NCBI GenBank assembly: GCA_031292515.1
Contig: JARLGZ010000122.1
Coordinates: 16,097 to 80,096 of the forward strand
Reading direction: 5' to 3'
DNA from: Puia sp.
GTDB lineage: Bacteria > Bacteroidota > Bacteroidia > Chitinophagales > Chitinophagaceae
DNA length: 64,000 nt
This document shows positions 16,459 to 28,800 of the stretch, in pieces (position 1 is the first letter of the stretch; the number at the start of each line of letters is the position of its first letter). The translations under genes were made by a program, and so were the position numbers. Under the pieces are notes generated by a model. The model was not told where the DNA came from. It worked only from the letters and a program-made list of their open reading frames with translations, and searched no databases.

Positions 16459-18240
16459 CTACTTCTTTCTGCTTTTGCCCAGGTTATTTTCATCCGGATC
16501 GTCAGAAGATTCATTTTTGCTCCCGCCCAACCATTTTTTATGGCCCTGCTTCGCCGCAGGCGCCTCTCCCACCAGGTTTATCAGCCGGTCCAGTGTCATG
16601 GTTTCACCCTTAAAGGCCATCGCCTGTTCTAAAAAGTTGCCTTTGGCCAGGGTAGCCGCTAAATCCACCATCAACTCCTTGTTTACTGGATCTGCATAAA
16701 TGAACATTGGTACGGCAAATTGTTTTCTGTCCAAATGAATCGCCATGAGGCCGCCGCTTTCCAATCCCTTGACTGTGCGATCCAACAGGGTCGGCATTTT
16801 TAGCTCTACCACGGACGCATGCCTTGCCAGGGAATCGGCCACGGAGAATTCTCCCGGAACCAGGGTAATCGGCGGATTGATGCCCATCAGCGTTTTTTCA
16901 CGGTCAAGTTTATACCATTCACGGGTTTCCCTCTCCCTCCCCTCAGCAAACCGTTTGCCCATTGCAAACCGATTGTTCATCAGGTGATAGAGACTTTCCA
17001 GCGAGAACTCCGGTTTGCCAGGAAAAGTAATGATCACTTGCTTTTGATTCATGGCACGGACGGTGGATGGCACCAGCTGCTCATTGGGGCTATCCTTCAG
17101 GTATTTGAGCGCCAGGGTGGCCGCAATGTCAGCACCTTCCAAGTTGGGACCGGCATACAGATATTGCAGATCAGCCTGCACCTGTGAGACGACGTCCAGC
17201 ATTTCCTTGTTTCCACCCGGATGACGGTTGTGGAACTGGACGGAACCGGCCCCTGTAAAATCCTGATTCCAATCCGCCGCCTGCATCATTTTTTCCAGCA
17301 TCGGTACGTCGACCGTATTGATCACCGGGTCCGAAAAATGCGGTCCTTTGCGCAGATCCGCCCGGATCTGGTGGATGCTGAAGTCATCGTCTGGATTTTT
17401 ACCGACTTCAACCAGGTAAACCACCCGGTCATTGTCGTATATCCCTTCCTGAATAAGATCGAATGACCGGTCGCGTACGATGATCTCCTCGGCCAACCTG
17501 GCCACATTGGGTTTATTGACGCCGATGGCAGTCGCCTGCGCCTGCAATGCCGGTAAAAAAAGCTGGGCTTTTTGACGCCTCGAGCCATATAGTTCTTCAT
17601 CAGTGACCTGGTAAAGCCCATAGTGTTCGCTTTCGGCGCGATCAATCACCAGGCGCATATGCTGCGGGTCCGCATAGACGATCCGGTCGGCTTTCACGCC
17701 GTCAACTTCCAGGTGAATCAGCACCTTCGACCCATTCCGTATCGCTGCCAAATCTTCGTAGCTGGGTATTTTGCCACCCATGCGGGTCAATTCCAGCACA
17801 AGCATCAGATCCTGCATATCGGATACGCGTTCTATAACGCTGCTTCCGTCAGGGTTTCTTTTTGCCGGGTTGACCGCGAACCACTCCCAATCTTGGCTCT
17901 CCGGAACGCCCATTTTTTTCATGATGGGCCGCCCATCCAACAGGTTATATGCCTGCAGCGCGGTCACCGACAGATCGTCAGGTTGAAGGATCAATTTCTT
18001 TTCATAGCCCGACCGCAACTGCTCAAGGTTCACCATGCCCTCCAGCGCTTTTCCATTCACCGTATGGATCAGGAATTTCAGTGCCAGCTGCTGGAAGACC
18101 TCCCTTCCTTCGGCATTGCTTTCCTGTAGCCTGGTCATATCCCGGACAATATCGTTGATCAGGGACCGCTGGGGGGCTCCCTCGATAAAAGCGCGCCGGT
18201 TTTCTGGAAACCAATCCCGGCTCCAATCAATCCTCCCCAT
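16459..18240 (-). CDS. Large unknown protein of mobile-element type
   Basis: A 593-residue soluble protein with no signal peptide or membrane segment. It seems built from repeated units: segments with LALKFLIHTVNGKALEGMV, LALKYLKDSPNEQLVPS and LAATLAKGNFLEQAMAFKG are spaced through the protein, each near a strand such as VKADRIVYADPQHMRLVID or AVPMFIYADPVNKELMVDL. The C-terminus is charged and low in complexity (SSDDPDENNLGKSRKK). A strand-helix repeat with YADP at two places suggests internal duplication. I know no function. Related long, repeated proteins often accompany Bacteroidota conjugative elements, but I cannot tie this one to a named family. Confidence 0.6.
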   Translation of the reverse strand: MGRIDWSRDWFPENRRAFIEGAPQRSLINDIVRDMTRLQESNAEGREVFQQLALKFLIHTVNGKALEGMVNLEQLRSGYEKKLILQPDDLSVTALQAYNLLDGRPIMKKMGVPESQDWEWFAVNPAKRNPDGSSVIERVSDMQDLMLVLELTRMGGKIPSYEDLAAIRNGSKVLIHLEVDGVKADRIVYADPQHMRLVIDRAESEHYGLYQVTDEELYGSRRQKAQLFLPALQAQATAIGVNKPNVARLAEEIIVRDRSFDLIQEGIYDNDRVVYLVEVGKNPDDDFSIHQIRADLRKGPHFSDPVINTVDVPMLEKMMQAADWNQDFTGAGSVQFHNRHPGGNKEMLDVVSQVQADLQYLYAGPNLEGADIAATLALKYLKDSPNEQLVPSTVRAMNQKQVIITFPGKPEFSLESLYHLMNNRFAMGKRFAEGRERETREWYKLDREKTLMGINPPITLVPGEFSVADSLARHASVVELKMPTLLDRTVKGLESGGLMAIHLDRKQFAVPMFIYADPVNKELMVDLAATLAKGNFLEQAMAFKGETMTLDRLINLVGEAPAAKQGHKKWLGGSKNESSDDPDENNLGKSRKK

Positions 18241-18274
18241 GTCACTTTCCAGCCTTCTCAGGTTGACATTATTA

Positions 18275-18685
18275 CTATTTCGGGTTATAAAAAATGGCTA
18301 CTTCATTTATAGATCTAGTTTGATTAAATATCCTTAATCTTTTGTCATATTCAATTTCAAGGGTATCATTTGATACCCAATGGAATCTTATTGACGCTGA
18401 GTCTAAATTGGCTTGGCCATGATTGTCGTCTACTACAAATGCGTTGCCAACCTCAGATTTCTCAAATACATGGTCACGATTCTGGACAGATATCTGATAG
18501 GAGTCTGGGACAGTAGCTCCCGATTCCCTTACAAATAGGGTGGCCTTTTTATTTCCTGCAGCATTGTTTAATTCTTTTATGAGGGTGCTTTGTCCGCCAT
18601 CGGCCAAGTTTGAACAGCGGGCCATTGCAAAAGCTAAAATGAGAGATGAAAATTTAATTTTACGTTTATAGTTTTTAATATTCAT
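18275..18685 (-). CDS. Small lipoprotein-like protein, candidate immunity protein
   Basis: A 136-residue protein with an N-terminal hydrophobic stretch ending in a lipobox-like site (SSLILAFAMARCSN). The rest is a small beta-rich domain (KKATLFVRESGATVPDSYQI and ASIRFHWVSNDTLEIEYDKR). It is the first gene after the toxin end of the RHS gene, on the same strand, the usual place for an immunity gene. Two points weaken this: a 300-base AT-rich gap separates them, and a periplasmic lipoprotein would protect only against a toxin arriving from outside. Family unknown to me. Confidence 0.5.
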   Translation of the reverse strand: MNIKNYKRKIKFSSLILAFAMARCSNLADGGQSTLIKELNNAAGNKKATLFVRESGATVPDSYQISVQNRDHVFEKSEVGNAFVVDDNHGQANLDSASIRFHWVSNDTLEIEYDKRLRIFNQTRSINEVAIFYNPK

Positions 18686-18986
18686 TAGGTTTAATATAAA
18701 AGATTATGAAATTAATTTCACTGATAAAAGTTTGAAATATTTTAGTCGTGGTCAATTCAGCAAATGTTATGTATCATCGGCATTCTCAAATAAATGGATT
18801 CAAATGAAATTGTGCAAAGTGAACATTCATTTTCATATAACTAGCCTATTGAAATATAAACAGATATTCAATTGTTTAATTAGTTGTGGTTCAATGAGCA
18901 TCTTATAAGACAGTTGATTCTGGCTTAGCCTTATTTAATTTCCGATATCAAATTATTTAGAAAAATAGTCATAATAATTTCGTCAC
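18686..18986. other. AT-rich gap between RHS toxin end and candidate immunity gene
   Basis: About 300 bases, markedly richer in A and T than the neighbours. I see no gene and no clear terminator. It may hold a separate promoter for the small lipoprotein gene, or the relic of an earlier toxin or immunity module. Confidence 0.4.
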
Positions 18987-21900
18987 CTATTTATTCTGTT
19001 GCTTATAATAGTTTACGCCTGCTTTGATCATCATTTGATCTTCGGGGTCATCTCCGTAAGGAGGAAGCATTTCTCCTGGTATGCTATAGGGTTGTCCCTG
19101 CTCTCCATAGAATTTAACCGGAGGGGCATATACCTGCCATTCAGGTTTAGAGGTCTTAGCTGCCATTTGTGCTGCTCCTGCTTGTCTTAGAAGAAATTCC
19201 TCATCCCCAAACCAAGTTGCTGACCCTGTGGCGCCAAAAAGATAGTTGCCCATATTTTCTGAAGTATATTGAGCTCCTTGAAAAGCAAAAAGTGTTGAAG
19301 TGTTATTTTGTCTGTCATATGCATGAGCGAAACCGTAGATAGTACTTTTATTGTTTTTTAGATCCCATTCCCCATGATTTCTAACTAAATTATAGAAGGT
19401 TGTAGGCAAAACGATTCCGCTTGCATAATTGATATCCTTATTTAGTAGGTTTGAAAATATTTCATCGGCGTCTATGTTGTTACCTATTTGTCCAATCCAT
19501 CGATTTGAATTACCAAGGAAATGATGAACATATACATCGGGGCTTTTTTTATCATTTTGAAATATACGGCCATCATTGCCTACAACAATCCCGCTTACTC
19601 CAAAAGGGTTGGTTTCGGAACTTGCTTCAGTATAATTCTCGACAGATCCTGCTTCAGCTTTTCCAGTTACTATATTTGATATTTCTCCTGTTTTTTTATT
19701 TTTAACTCTAATAAAATTATATAAGTCATCGTCGCCATTCTGAGAATCCTCACCCTCCATTCCATCTCGATCGATAAATCGGATTGAATTATTAAATGCA
19801 TAGTTATAAGGACTCCATCGCCTAGCAACTGCTGCCAACGGATCTATATTTTGCCATCTCCCAATTTGAACATCCAATAACCTTGCTCCATAATCATATT
19901 CTTCCAGGCCCGTTCCATCGGAGAACTCCTGGTTTTGGAATTCCTTCCCGTTGTAACGATACTTATTCTGGGCATATTGTGTTTTAATTGCCTTATCGGA
20001 AATCCCGGCCATAGTCAGACCGAATGGATAATAATGGTTTTCCTCTAGTACAGGACCTTGCTTATGTTGTACGGAAAGATTGTCAAAGAAAACATCCCAG
20101 CCCTGGGTTTCATTACTGACCCAAACATAAAGATATCCATTTTTTGTTATATTTAAAGGAGACCCCGGTGCAACAGAATTTAAAGTAGCGGCAGGATAAG
20201 TGCTGCTTGCTGCAGCAACAGAACCGCTAGAACTACTTACATAATTGAATTGATCGTCAAGGAATATCCAATTCAGGTATGCTTTCGGATAGCCGCTTGG
20301 GGGTGCAGGATCTTTTGAAGGAAGGAAGCTGTTGATGGCCGCATAAACAGGGCCTGAACTGGATGTAAATCCCGAGAGCCCTCCTTCCGCACCTCCCGTC
20401 GCGGTGTTCACCAATCCCAATGCAAAAGAATTCAATACATCATTTAGAGAACTATTGGTCGTAGTTATTGTATTTGTATTATAAAAGCTCTGTACTGCCA
20501 TACTAACGGTATCGCCGCTCATAACTTTCAGCAAAAGGCTCGGTCCTGTTTTTTGGCCTGTTGAACCGTTATAATCTACTTTTGAAACACTGTCGTTAGG
20601 ACTGGTGATTGCGAGCCTTGTCCCGGTTGGGATTCCAGAGTATCCCGGTACAGATGACCATGCATAGCTGGTATTCGTAATATTGGCAAATATCTGCGCT
20701 TCCGTAGTACGATAGGCTGCCTCCAGGCTGGCGAGATAGTTCGTTGTGTCTCTTTCTTGCGTCAGTAACATCCTGGTGTTTCCCAGGTGGTCTTTTTCAA
20801 AAAAGTCATACTCAAATTTATAGGCTGTAGTGCCCGTAGTATATTTGTGAAATGCCCACCTGGCTCTTCCTTCTTCGTGCGCTATATATTGCAATGTATC
20901 AGTTCCGTTTCCTGTAATACTCGATGAATATTGATAGGTCAAGCTGCCAATATAGGTAGTAACAGTTTTTTTTCCGACGAGGTTGTCAACTGTTACTTTT
21001 TGCTGCTTTGCGCCAGAAGCATCGTATATATATTTAATGTATCCTTTTCCTGTAAATACAATACTATCGGGAAGATTAAAATAATTATAGTGAATATAGC
21101 TGATAGATTTATTATTATCCAAAGTCAGGTTTCCGTTTCCGTCATACGCATAATCATAAGACCCTTTTGTGCCTGTGTAATGGAAGTCGCCCAATTGGGA
21201 AGTGGGGTTGTTCACGGCATCCTGAACCTGACTTAGTTTATTCGTGGTTGCCTGGTAAGAATACGTCAACTGGTCAATTAAATTGGAAGCCCCTACCGTA
21301 TACCCTTTTTGATTCATAGTTAGGATATTTCCGTTAGCATCATAGCTAAGATTACTCGTCGTAAAATCAATACCAGCACTTATGTCAAAACCACTTCCAT
21401 TGTATTGGGTAAAATTTGCTGCCGATAACCTACTCAAATTGTCATAAACAAAATCATATTTTCTGTTCACTCCGCTACCCGCTGTTTTCCACGTTGTTCC
21501 TTCAATGTTTCCCGTATATTGAGGTGTTGTATATGTGTTTCCAGGTGCTATGGATGTCTGCTTGTCATAGCCCAGTTCTATCCCAAAATAATTATTGGTG
21601 GTACCGGCTACATATTTTTTATTGATCCCTGTAATCCAGCCCCGGATGTTGTAATCATATATCAGGCTATCAATATTGTTGCCGATATATTTTGCCCGCA
21701 ATTGCCCGACTTCGTTGTATTGCATGCTGTCTATAAGTTGGTCAGATGCGGCGTTATCAATATTTTTCCATAGGTGTCTTAGCCGAGATCCTTGATCATA
21801 ATCCATTTTTGTAATAACAATATGATTTTGTGCAATATTGCCATTCTTGGCATGGTTTAATAAATTGCGTAGTGGTTTCCCTGTAAAATCATACTGGATA

Positions 21901-24900
21901 GTAACCGTATCTTTCGCACCAGAGTAATTAATTGTTTGGTTTTGAATATTTCGGCCATGGTCGTCGAAAAAGCTCACTCCGTATAGAAACTGAGTTCCTG
22001 CGGTGCCGATGACTTCTTTTTTGTACCCTGTCATCATACCCCTCGTTATTGGGAATTGTGTTATTGGCACCGGATACGCTGGTGAGCTGTTGTAGGATGT
22101 GTTAAAGTAGGCATTATTGGACGTATAAGTTGAATTGACATTTGCCATCAATCCGATCCCGCTCGTCCAGCTATAATCGTCATAATAGGTTTGGGTCAAC
22201 AATTCATTGGTATAAGAACCAACTGATGGATAATTGATGCTGCTTGCCGCAAGATTGTCATGGTAAGTGTAATTGTTATAATTGGTGGGGTCTGTGATAA
22301 GGCCCGTAGAATCAGGTCTGTTTTCGCTGTCATATTTGATAAATTGCCATTTATGCTGCGCCCTTAATAAGGAATCTTGGGTCATCGCCAGCCGATCCCT
22401 CGCATCATACACCATCCATGTTTCACCTTCTCCCGGAATCTTTTTAATAATTGTTCTCTTTCGGTAATCGTATTCATAGCGGTAACAGAGTCCAGTGTCA
22501 ATTCCGCTATTGACGATCCAGTTGTTATTAATTGCTTGCACTGCCAACGGCGGGATCACATAGCGTAAATTATTTAGGTCATCGTATACATAGTATGTGC
22601 AAAGCCATCCTACATGGGCTGTACCGGGTGCTGCACTTACTTGAACCTTTGTCAGGATAATTTTCCCCTGTATGTCTTTGTATTGAACGGTAGAATTCCC
22701 TGCTTCGTCGGTTTTAATATTCTTGTAGAGTGTGCCAGGTGCATACGCGGCGCTGGTTGTCGGTATATTTTCGGGAGCGGAGGCTACCGTCCAGCATCTT
22801 ACACTATCTGAAGTCCCATTAACCTGATATTGTGCAGTTACGCCCCTGCCACTGCCATCCCAACTGGTGCCGGGTGCCATTGATTGATTGATCCTGTTTA
22901 ATGGTGAAGGCTCGAATAGCGTTTCCTCATAAAAATTTTGTTCCCCCGCAAATTGAGAAGCGTTGAAATTATATTGGTCGGCTTGCGCTGTATACTTATA
23001 GTTGCCGTCGTTGGTGCTTGCTGCATAAGGGAGATATTTAATCGGTTCCCGACCAAGTGCATCATAGACTTCTAAACTCACGATGTCATTTTGAAGGGGG
23101 CTTTGCTGGAATCCTACAAATTGCACCTGCCTCCCCAATCCATCAAAATATTGGGTTGTTTGACTGACATCATATGGATTGGTTAATCCGGCTGCGCTCG
23201 CACTATCCATCACCCCGGCCTTGCGAATTTCCCTAACCCGGATGAAGTTCAGGTCAGCTGTGGTTGAGGCAACAGCCACCAGTACCGTGTCTGAATTCGC
23301 GGTCTGGCCTCCGCAGGAAACCTGCCGGGTGTACCAGGTGTTGGCAGTCAGGTTGCCGGGAGCATAAGTGGTCCCGGTGGCGCCGCTGACGGCAGTAAAT
23401 GTCGTCCCGTTGGTGGAACTTAGCCATTGATAAGTATAACTGCCACTGCAATTCCCACTGGAGGCGGGCGTACCGCTGAATCCCCCAGGGCTACTGCCTG
23501 AAGAGATCGATACATAGCTGGGCGATACAATGCCGGGAAGTAGTGGTGGGGTAACATTCACCAACGCAGAATTGCTATAGGTGACGGCGCCGTTGCTATT
23601 GACCACCACGCGGAAATAGGAGGTCGCAGTCAGTGCCGTCGGTGTGTACGTCGATGCGGTGCCTGCGGTGCTGCTCCATGTCGCATTGTCCGGTGAGCTT
23701 TGCCATTGGTAGGTATACACGCCGGTGCCGCCCGTAATCCCGCTTAGGGTAAGCGTGGTGGCATTTGTGCCGTAGCCAATTGTCTGTAATGTAGGGGCAA
23801 TTGAGCCAGTACTCAATTGCGGGTATACGGTTACTTTGACGATAGGTGTATAGACGGTCTCAGAACCGCAGATCGTTTGAAAACGGTACCAGGTTGTCGT
23901 TGTCAGGTTTCCCGGGGAGTAACTAAGCGCACTGCTTCCGGCGCTTGTCCAGGTGGAGCCGTCGGGGGACTGCTGCCAAAGATAGCTGTATCCGCCGCTG
24001 CATATGCCTCCGGTGGAGGGGGTAGCCGTCAGGGTCGGTTGGACTGCATTGTAGTTGATGGAATCCGATCCGGGGGTGACCGTGCCGGCTGCTAAATGTG
24101 CATGGGTCGTTATTGTGTCAATAGAGGAATAAGCCGTTGAACTGCCACAGGTGACCACATATTGGTAATAAGTGGTCTGTGTGAGTGCAGGCGGGGTATA
24201 ATAGGTGGGACCTGTCCCGCTGGAAGTCGCGCCAGAAATAAGATAAAAGGTAGTGCCGTTGGAAGATGTCGTCCATTGATAGGAATAACTGGAACAGGTG
24301 CCACCGGTGGCAGCCGCACCTGTCAGTTGCGTGGGTGTTCCCCCGGAGAAAATGTCCTGGTTGGGAGTGACTTTGCTGCCAGCCAAAGGAGGGGTGACAA
24401 AAACGGTAGCCGAACCGGTATACCCGGTTTGTCCGTAGTTGCTGTAGGCGCTGCGTCGATAATAGGTTGTTTGGGTGAGCCCTGCTGAGAAAGACAGATT
24501 TTGTCCGGTGGCACCCGATATATTGGTCCAGGTAAGTCCGTCGGGGGCTGATTGCCATTGGTAGGAGTAAGAAACGGGAGAACACCCGCCGCCGCTGGCC
24601 ACTCCACAGCTGATGGTCGTCGGAACGGCATTGTAGGCAATATTTTGTGTGGGATTGCTGATTGTTCCGGCCACGATGCTGCCGGCTACGCTAACGCTGA
24701 GGCTGCCGCTATAGGCCGGAGTACTATAGACGTGCATAGCTACAGTCCCAGTAGTATTACCGGTGCCCCAGGTCACCGATACCGAATTCAGGGAGGATCC
24801 GCTTTCTGTAGTATTGGTGGTGCCGGTAAATACACCTCCACCACCGGATAGTTCCCAATAACAGGATTGCCCGCTAGTATAGGTGGAACTGACACTATAG

Positions 24901-25061
24901 GTATACGCTGTTCCTGTATTGGTACAGGTTGTGCCTGATATGGTGATCGTTTGCGACAAAGCCGTCTGGCCCCAAAAAAACAGGATCATTCCAAAGAAAG
25001 CAATACGCATAGGATGTTCGGGTAGAATGATCTGGGAATATGGTTTGTGTAAATGCATCAT
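18987..25061 (-). CDS. RHS-repeat polymorphic toxin with Ig-like array and toxin-44-like C-terminus
   Basis: A 2024-residue secreted protein. A signal peptide lies near [20 protein letters not shown] (an ATG at 25010 may be the true start). Residues about 40-600 are six or so Ig-like repeats of about 85-95 residues with [15 protein letters not shown] cores. A DUF6443-like part starts at [11 protein letters not shown] and is followed by RHS/YD repeats ([26 protein letters not shown]). The RHS core ending is [20 protein letters not shown] near residue 1730. The last 250 residues are a variable tip whose [46 protein letters not shown] and [12 protein letters not shown] resemble polymorphic toxin type 44, predicted to act on RNA. 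It follows the Ig-like gene by 25 bases in a four-gene unit. Confidence 0.85.
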   Translation of the reverse strand: MMHLHKPYSQIILPEHPMRIAFFGMILFFWGQTALSQTITISGTTCTNTGTAYTYSVSSTYTSGQSCYWELSGGGGVFTGTTNTTESGSSLNSVSVTWGTGNTTGTVAMHVYSTPAYSGSLSVSVAGSIVAGTISNPTQNIAYNAVPTTISCGVASGGGCSPVSYSYQWQSAPDGLTWTNISGATGQNLSFSAGLTQTTYYRRSAYSNYGQTGYTGSATVFVTPPLAGSKVTPNQDIFSGGTPTQLTGAAATGGTCSSYSYQWTTSSNGTTFYLISGATSSGTGPTYYTPPALTQTTYYQYVVTCGSSTAYSSIDTITTHAHLAAGTVTPGSDSINYNAVQPTLTATPSTGGICSGGYSYLWQQSPDGSTWTSAGSSALSYSPGNLTTTTWYRFQTICGSETVYTPIVKVTVYPQLSTGSIAPTLQTIGYGTNATTLTLSGITGGTGVYTYQWQSSPDNATWSSTAGTASTYTPTALTATSYFRVVVNSNGAVTYSNSALVNVTPPLLPGIVSPSYVSISSGSSPGGFSGTPASSGNCSGSYTYQWLSSTNGTTFTAVSGATGTTYAPGNLTANTWYTRQVSCGGQTANSDTVLVAVASTTADLNFIRVREIRKAGVMDSASAAGLTNPYDVSQTTQYFDGLGRQVQFVGFQQSPLQNDIVSLEVYDALGREPIKYLPYAASTNDGNYKYTAQADQYNFNASQFAGEQNFYEETLFEPSPLNRINQSMAPGTSWDGSGRGVTAQYQVNGTSDSVRCWTVASAPENIPTTSAAYAPGTLYKNIKTDEAGNSTVQYKDIQGKIILTKVQVSAAPGTAHVGWLCTYYVYDDLNNLRYVIPPLAVQAINNNWIVNSGIDTGLCYRYEYDYRKRTIIKKIPGEGETWMVYDARDRLAMTQDSLLRAQHKWQFIKYDSENRPDSTGLITDPTNYNNYTYHDNLAASSINYPSVGSYTNELLTQTYYDDYSWTSGIGLMANVNSTYTSNNAYFNTSYNSSPAYPVPITQFPITRGMMTGYKKEVIGTAGTQFLYGVSFFDDHGRNIQNQTINYSGAKDTVTIQYDFTGKPLRNLLNHAKNGNIAQNHIVITKMDYDQGSRLRHLWKNIDNAASDQLIDSMQYNEVGQLRAKYIGNNIDSLIYDYNIRGWITGINKKYVAGTTNNYFGIELGYDKQTSIAPGNTYTTPQYTGNIEGTTWKTAGSGVNRKYDFVYDNLSRLSAANFTQYNGSGFDISAGIDFTTSNLSYDANGNILTMNQKGYTVGASNLIDQLTYSYQATTNKLSQVQDAVNNPTSQLGDFHYTGTKGSYDYAYDGNGNLTLDNNKSISYIHYNYFNLPDSIVFTGKGYIKYIYDASGAKQQKVTVDNLVGKKTVTTYIGSLTYQYSSSITGNGTDTLQYIAHEEGRARWAFHKYTTGTTAYKFEYDFFEKDHLGNTRMLLTQERDTTNYLASLEAAYRTTEAQIFANITNTSYAWSSVPGYSGIPTGTRLAITSPNDSVSKVDYNGSTGQKTGPSLLLKVMSGDTVSMAVQSFYNTNTITTTNSSLNDVLNSFALGLVNTATGGAEGGLSGFTSSSGPVYAAINSFLPSKDPAPPSGYPKAYLNWIFLDDQFNYVSSSSGSVAAASSTYPAATLNSVAPGSPLNITKNGYLYVWVSNETQGWDVFFDNLSVQHKQGPVLEENHYYPFGLTMAGISDKAIKTQYAQNKYRYNGKEFQNQEFSDGTGLEEYDYGARLLDVQIGRWQNIDPLAAVARRWSPYNYAFNNSIRFIDRDGMEGEDSQNGDDDLYNFIRVKNKKTGEISNIVTGKAEAGSVENYTEASSETNPFGVSGIVVGNDGRIFQNDKKSPDVYVHHFLGNSNRWIGQIGNNIDADEIFSNLLNKDINYASGIVLPTTFYNLVRNHGEWDLKNNKSTIYGFAHAYDRQNNTSTLFAFQGAQYTSENMGNYLFGATGSATWFGDEEFLLRQAGAAQMAAKTSKPEWQVYAPPVKFYGEQGQPYSIPGEMLPPYGDDPEDQMMIKAGVNYYKQQNK

Positions 25062-25086
25062 GTTAGCGGTGTGTTTGGGGTTTTGC

Positions 25087-25755
25087 TCAAGGCAGGGGAT
25101 TTGGGCGGTTATTAATCATACCGGTCGATGGCGGTATGACCAGGATGGCGGCAATGACGGAATAGTCAATAGAGCCGGATATTGATTCGGTCACTTTCAA
25201 CCGGTAATACTTGCTTATAGGGAGAGTGGCGGAAAAAAGAAAGTCCTGACCGGTGACACCCGCCGTATCCGTCCAGTTCATGGCGTCTTCGGATTGTTGC
25301 CATTGATAAACATAGGATGGGGAGCAACTTCCACCGGTAGCGGCTGCACAATGAAGCGCAATCGGCAAACTAGCGTTGGTAAGATATTGCAAGGTATCCT
25401 GGGGGTCGAGGGCACCTGCCTGTAAGGGTTGAGCAATCGTCACCTGCTGCGTTGAATTGCCGGCAGAAGAAGTAATGGAAATACTGCCCGCGCTCGCCGA
25501 GCTGTCCCATATGATCCGCACGAATGATACAGGAGAGCCATTACGGCAATGAGTGCTGGAGTCCGCCAATATCCCACCGGTGACGCAGACCTGGAGAGTG
25601 GCGTTACCGCTCCACCCGGCCTGAATACTATATTGGTAGCCCAATCCAGGCAGGACGCAACCCGGTCCGCTGACCGTGACCTGGGCACCGGCGAATGGCG
25701 AATAAAAATGACCCGCCAGCAGGAAGAAAACGAAAGAAAACTGTTTGAAACGCAT
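25087..25755 (-). CDS. Secreted Ig-like domain protein
   Basis: A 222-residue protein with a signal peptide ([19 protein letters not shown]) and two domains. The second, with [19 protein letters not shown] and [14 protein letters not shown], is clearly of the same kind as the Ig-like repeats at the N-terminus of the next protein, which starts 25 bases downstream. The start of the mature part ([20 protein letters not shown]) parallels the start of the RHS protein ([20 protein letters not shown]). It therefore looks like a separate, short version of that protein's N-terminus: a duplication, or the stub of an older RHS gene that lost its body. Confidence 0.75.
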   Translation of the reverse strand: MRFKQFSFVFFLLAGHFYSPFAGAQVTVSGPGCVLPGLGYQYSIQAGWSGNATLQVCVTGGILADSSTHCRNGSPVSFVRIIWDSSASAGSISITSSAGNSTQQVTIAQPLQAGALDPQDTLQYLTNASLPIALHCAAATGGSCSPSYVYQWQQSEDAMNWTDTAGVTGQDFLFSATLPISKYYRLKVTESISGSIDYSVIAAILVIPPSTGMINNRPNPLP

Positions 25756-25811
25756 AGGTTTGGTCCGTTAACGGTGATTCAATAAGCCTTTTCAGGCCGG
25801 TTTTCGGTGGC

Positions 25812-28800
25812 TCAATATTGCATCCCTGTGATCGTCTGATAGTGGTACTGGATCGTCTTGATGATATTCAGGTCCTGGTCTTTTATCCACTTTAACCTCC
25901 CTAGTCCGTCATAGAAATAATAGGTGATTCGATTGTCCACATCGCAACTGGCAGTCATCCCTAATACCGGGGTATAGGTATAGGTCGTCATTTGAGCAGT
26001 GGACGGATATAGTCTCAACTCGTCGATACTACCGCTACCGCTGACTGTGATGGTGGTGTTGCCTGTTGCCGTATGTTCAAAATAAGTCCAGCCGTTGATA
26101 GTCTTTCCCTGCTTCACCGATGTGCTACCGGTCACGGTGTAGCTGCTGCCCGTCTTACTCCAATAAGACACGATATAGCTGGTTCCGCTGGTGAGACCTG
26201 ATTTACTCACACTACCGCTGGAAAGGCCATAACTCTTACTTCCCGTTGGCGCCGTGGCGTCAGTGGCCGGTGTCCCGGTAAACGACCAGTTTCCTTGTCC
26301 GTTGGCCTCAAAAGAAGTGTAAGCAATGTCGGACTGTGCTGCATTGGAAACTTTGGCGATAGGCATCATATTCAGGTAGTCCCAGATATACGAGAAGGTC
26401 AACCCATTGCGAGGTAACACCTGCAGCGGGTTTCCATTGGCAAAGGTGAAAAAGGTCTCGTCCACGTAGCGGCTGTCTTTGGTGATGGTACTGCCCGATA
26501 CGGATGAATTGGTAAAAGTAGCCGATGGCGCTTGTAAATTGATCAATTTCGTCCTTCCCGGATAGGCATACCCTACGGGGCTGGTGGAGGTGTCATATCG
26601 GGTGAAGCTGGCATGCAGCAAATTCAGGTCTTTCCATTCACTGGTTTCAATGGCGGCGTTCTCATACATATTTTGCAGGCGTAGCACAGGCTTTAGCAGC
26701 GTGTCCGCAGCGGACAAGGCGGAGACATAACAGGCTGACACCAGGTTGGTCGAATCCGGCGCATATGTCCGGCGTCGCCATCTGATCAGATTCTGCCGCG
26801 CCTGCATGAGGGATTCCCGGTAGGTGGTGAAAACAGTCGCCCGGCAATTGGTCGTATTGTTGACCTGGGGGGTGCAACTGGTGATATTGGAAGCCATTGT
26901 ATTTCCCGCATTTTGGACGGCTGTCATGTAATATGGCAGGCTGTCGGGTACCGCGTCGCAACTGGCGATCCGGTAATCCAACGCATATTTGAAATTGGTT
27001 ACCAGGCTGTCCCCGGTAGACGTCGTCGTGACCGTTCTGGTAGGTTGATTGTGGTAAGGACTTCCGTAATACACCGTGGTGGTTTTGGTCACCTGCGCAA
27101 AGTTTGCCAGGTCATAGTCTGTTTCAACAATCTTATTCTGTGTTTTACGCATGGATTGCAGATTGTATTCCGTATACGAATACATACCCGGGACATTCAC
27201 CGTAACATGGCCGGGTGTTAGCATTGAATCATTAACAAATACAGGATAAAAGTATTGTTCCTTCAATGCTTGCCCGGATTGGTTAAAAGATCCTTCATAA
27301 CTCTGTTCCTCCCGCAGTGGTTCGAATGCTACGGGAGCCGAAGGGTAATTCGGGATCGATCCGTCACAAAGGCTCGATTGTATGATGGATCTTACGCAGA
27401 CATCGGTGAGATTATATGCGTTATTGCTATAGTAAATCGACGGATAATATTTATGAACGCTCTTCCCATTTCCCGTCTGAGATACATCCACTTCGCTATA
27501 GCCAACGTTTTCTCCCTGCATCGTTGCCATCGCGCGAATGGTACCCGGAGACACGAAATAGGCATGGCCGCTATATCCATCACAGGTGGAACAGCCATTG
27601 GGTGAGCAATAGGGCCAGACAGTACCCAAAAGGTCATTCCGAATGATCTGGACATAGGTGGGGATACTATATAGAATATCGTTACTCATACTGTTTGCAT
27701 CCAGATAATCATAGTTGGTGACGATATTATTAGGTGTCAGCCCGTCATTGCTGGTAATTGAGTTTATACGTAAGCCGCCGACGGCAAAAGACGCCTGGTA
27801 GGTGGTGTTTTGTTCTTGCTGAATTGTGGCATAGGCACCGCCGGTGACAGCCGCCGAGTCAGGTATTGACAATATCGCGGTGTAGGTACCTCCTGGCAGG
27901 TTGCTTACAGTGGTTTGATAGCTTGAAATAATATTGGGATTGTAGTAAACCTGAGCATTGCTGCTGTTAAGAATAGTCAGGGATACGTCCTGATTGGCTG
28001 TATACGTCACCGTGATCGTGAGCGGGGCATTGTTGTTCTCAACATTCAAGGTATTTCTCATAGAGTATTCATCTTGCCCATACATATTGACGACCATTGC
28101 TCCAAGAAAGACATCTGATAACTCGCTTCCGGTCGTGTTATAGATTGCTTTGGTTCCGTAATTGAACTGGGTATACCCCCCGGTAGGATACGTGATTTGT
28201 TGTAGTGTTCCAGCCCGCATGGTGGGCCAACTGGCATCCCGGTTATCGCCCGGGTGGGAAACGGGTCCGGTGCCTCCGGTAGAATATACCGTATACGTCG
28301 GGATGAGCGTCGTATTTCCCGTTTGGCCGTTTGCATATCCCCAATGATCTACAGCAAAGCTCAGCCTCCGTGGCAACGTTTCTGTAAAATAGGAAAACTT
28401 GTAAGGTGGCACAAGGAGGCTTCCGTCGCAGGAAGTTTCCTTTACGCTGTCCAAACGCAACCGGTACTCATCGGCATGCAGATTATAGGTATTGTAAAAA
28501 GATAAACTTGTATTAAGCGCCGAAGTATCCCGGGTATAATCATAGTAGAAAGTATCTTTCTTACAAAACCCAAGATTGTTGGATATGGCGATGCTCCCCA
28601 AAGAATAGGAACTGGTATTGGCAGCATCGGTAAAAGAACTGTTTACACTCATTCCCGCTGTGAGATCTGTTCTTGGACTGGCAGACGGTGTAAAAATTAC
28701 CTGTCCATTCGGAAAATTAATCTGACTAAGCCTTACGCCGTTGATGAAATTTTTCACGACGTTATAGCCGGTCTGTGTATAGCTGGAGCCGGAGGCTGAA

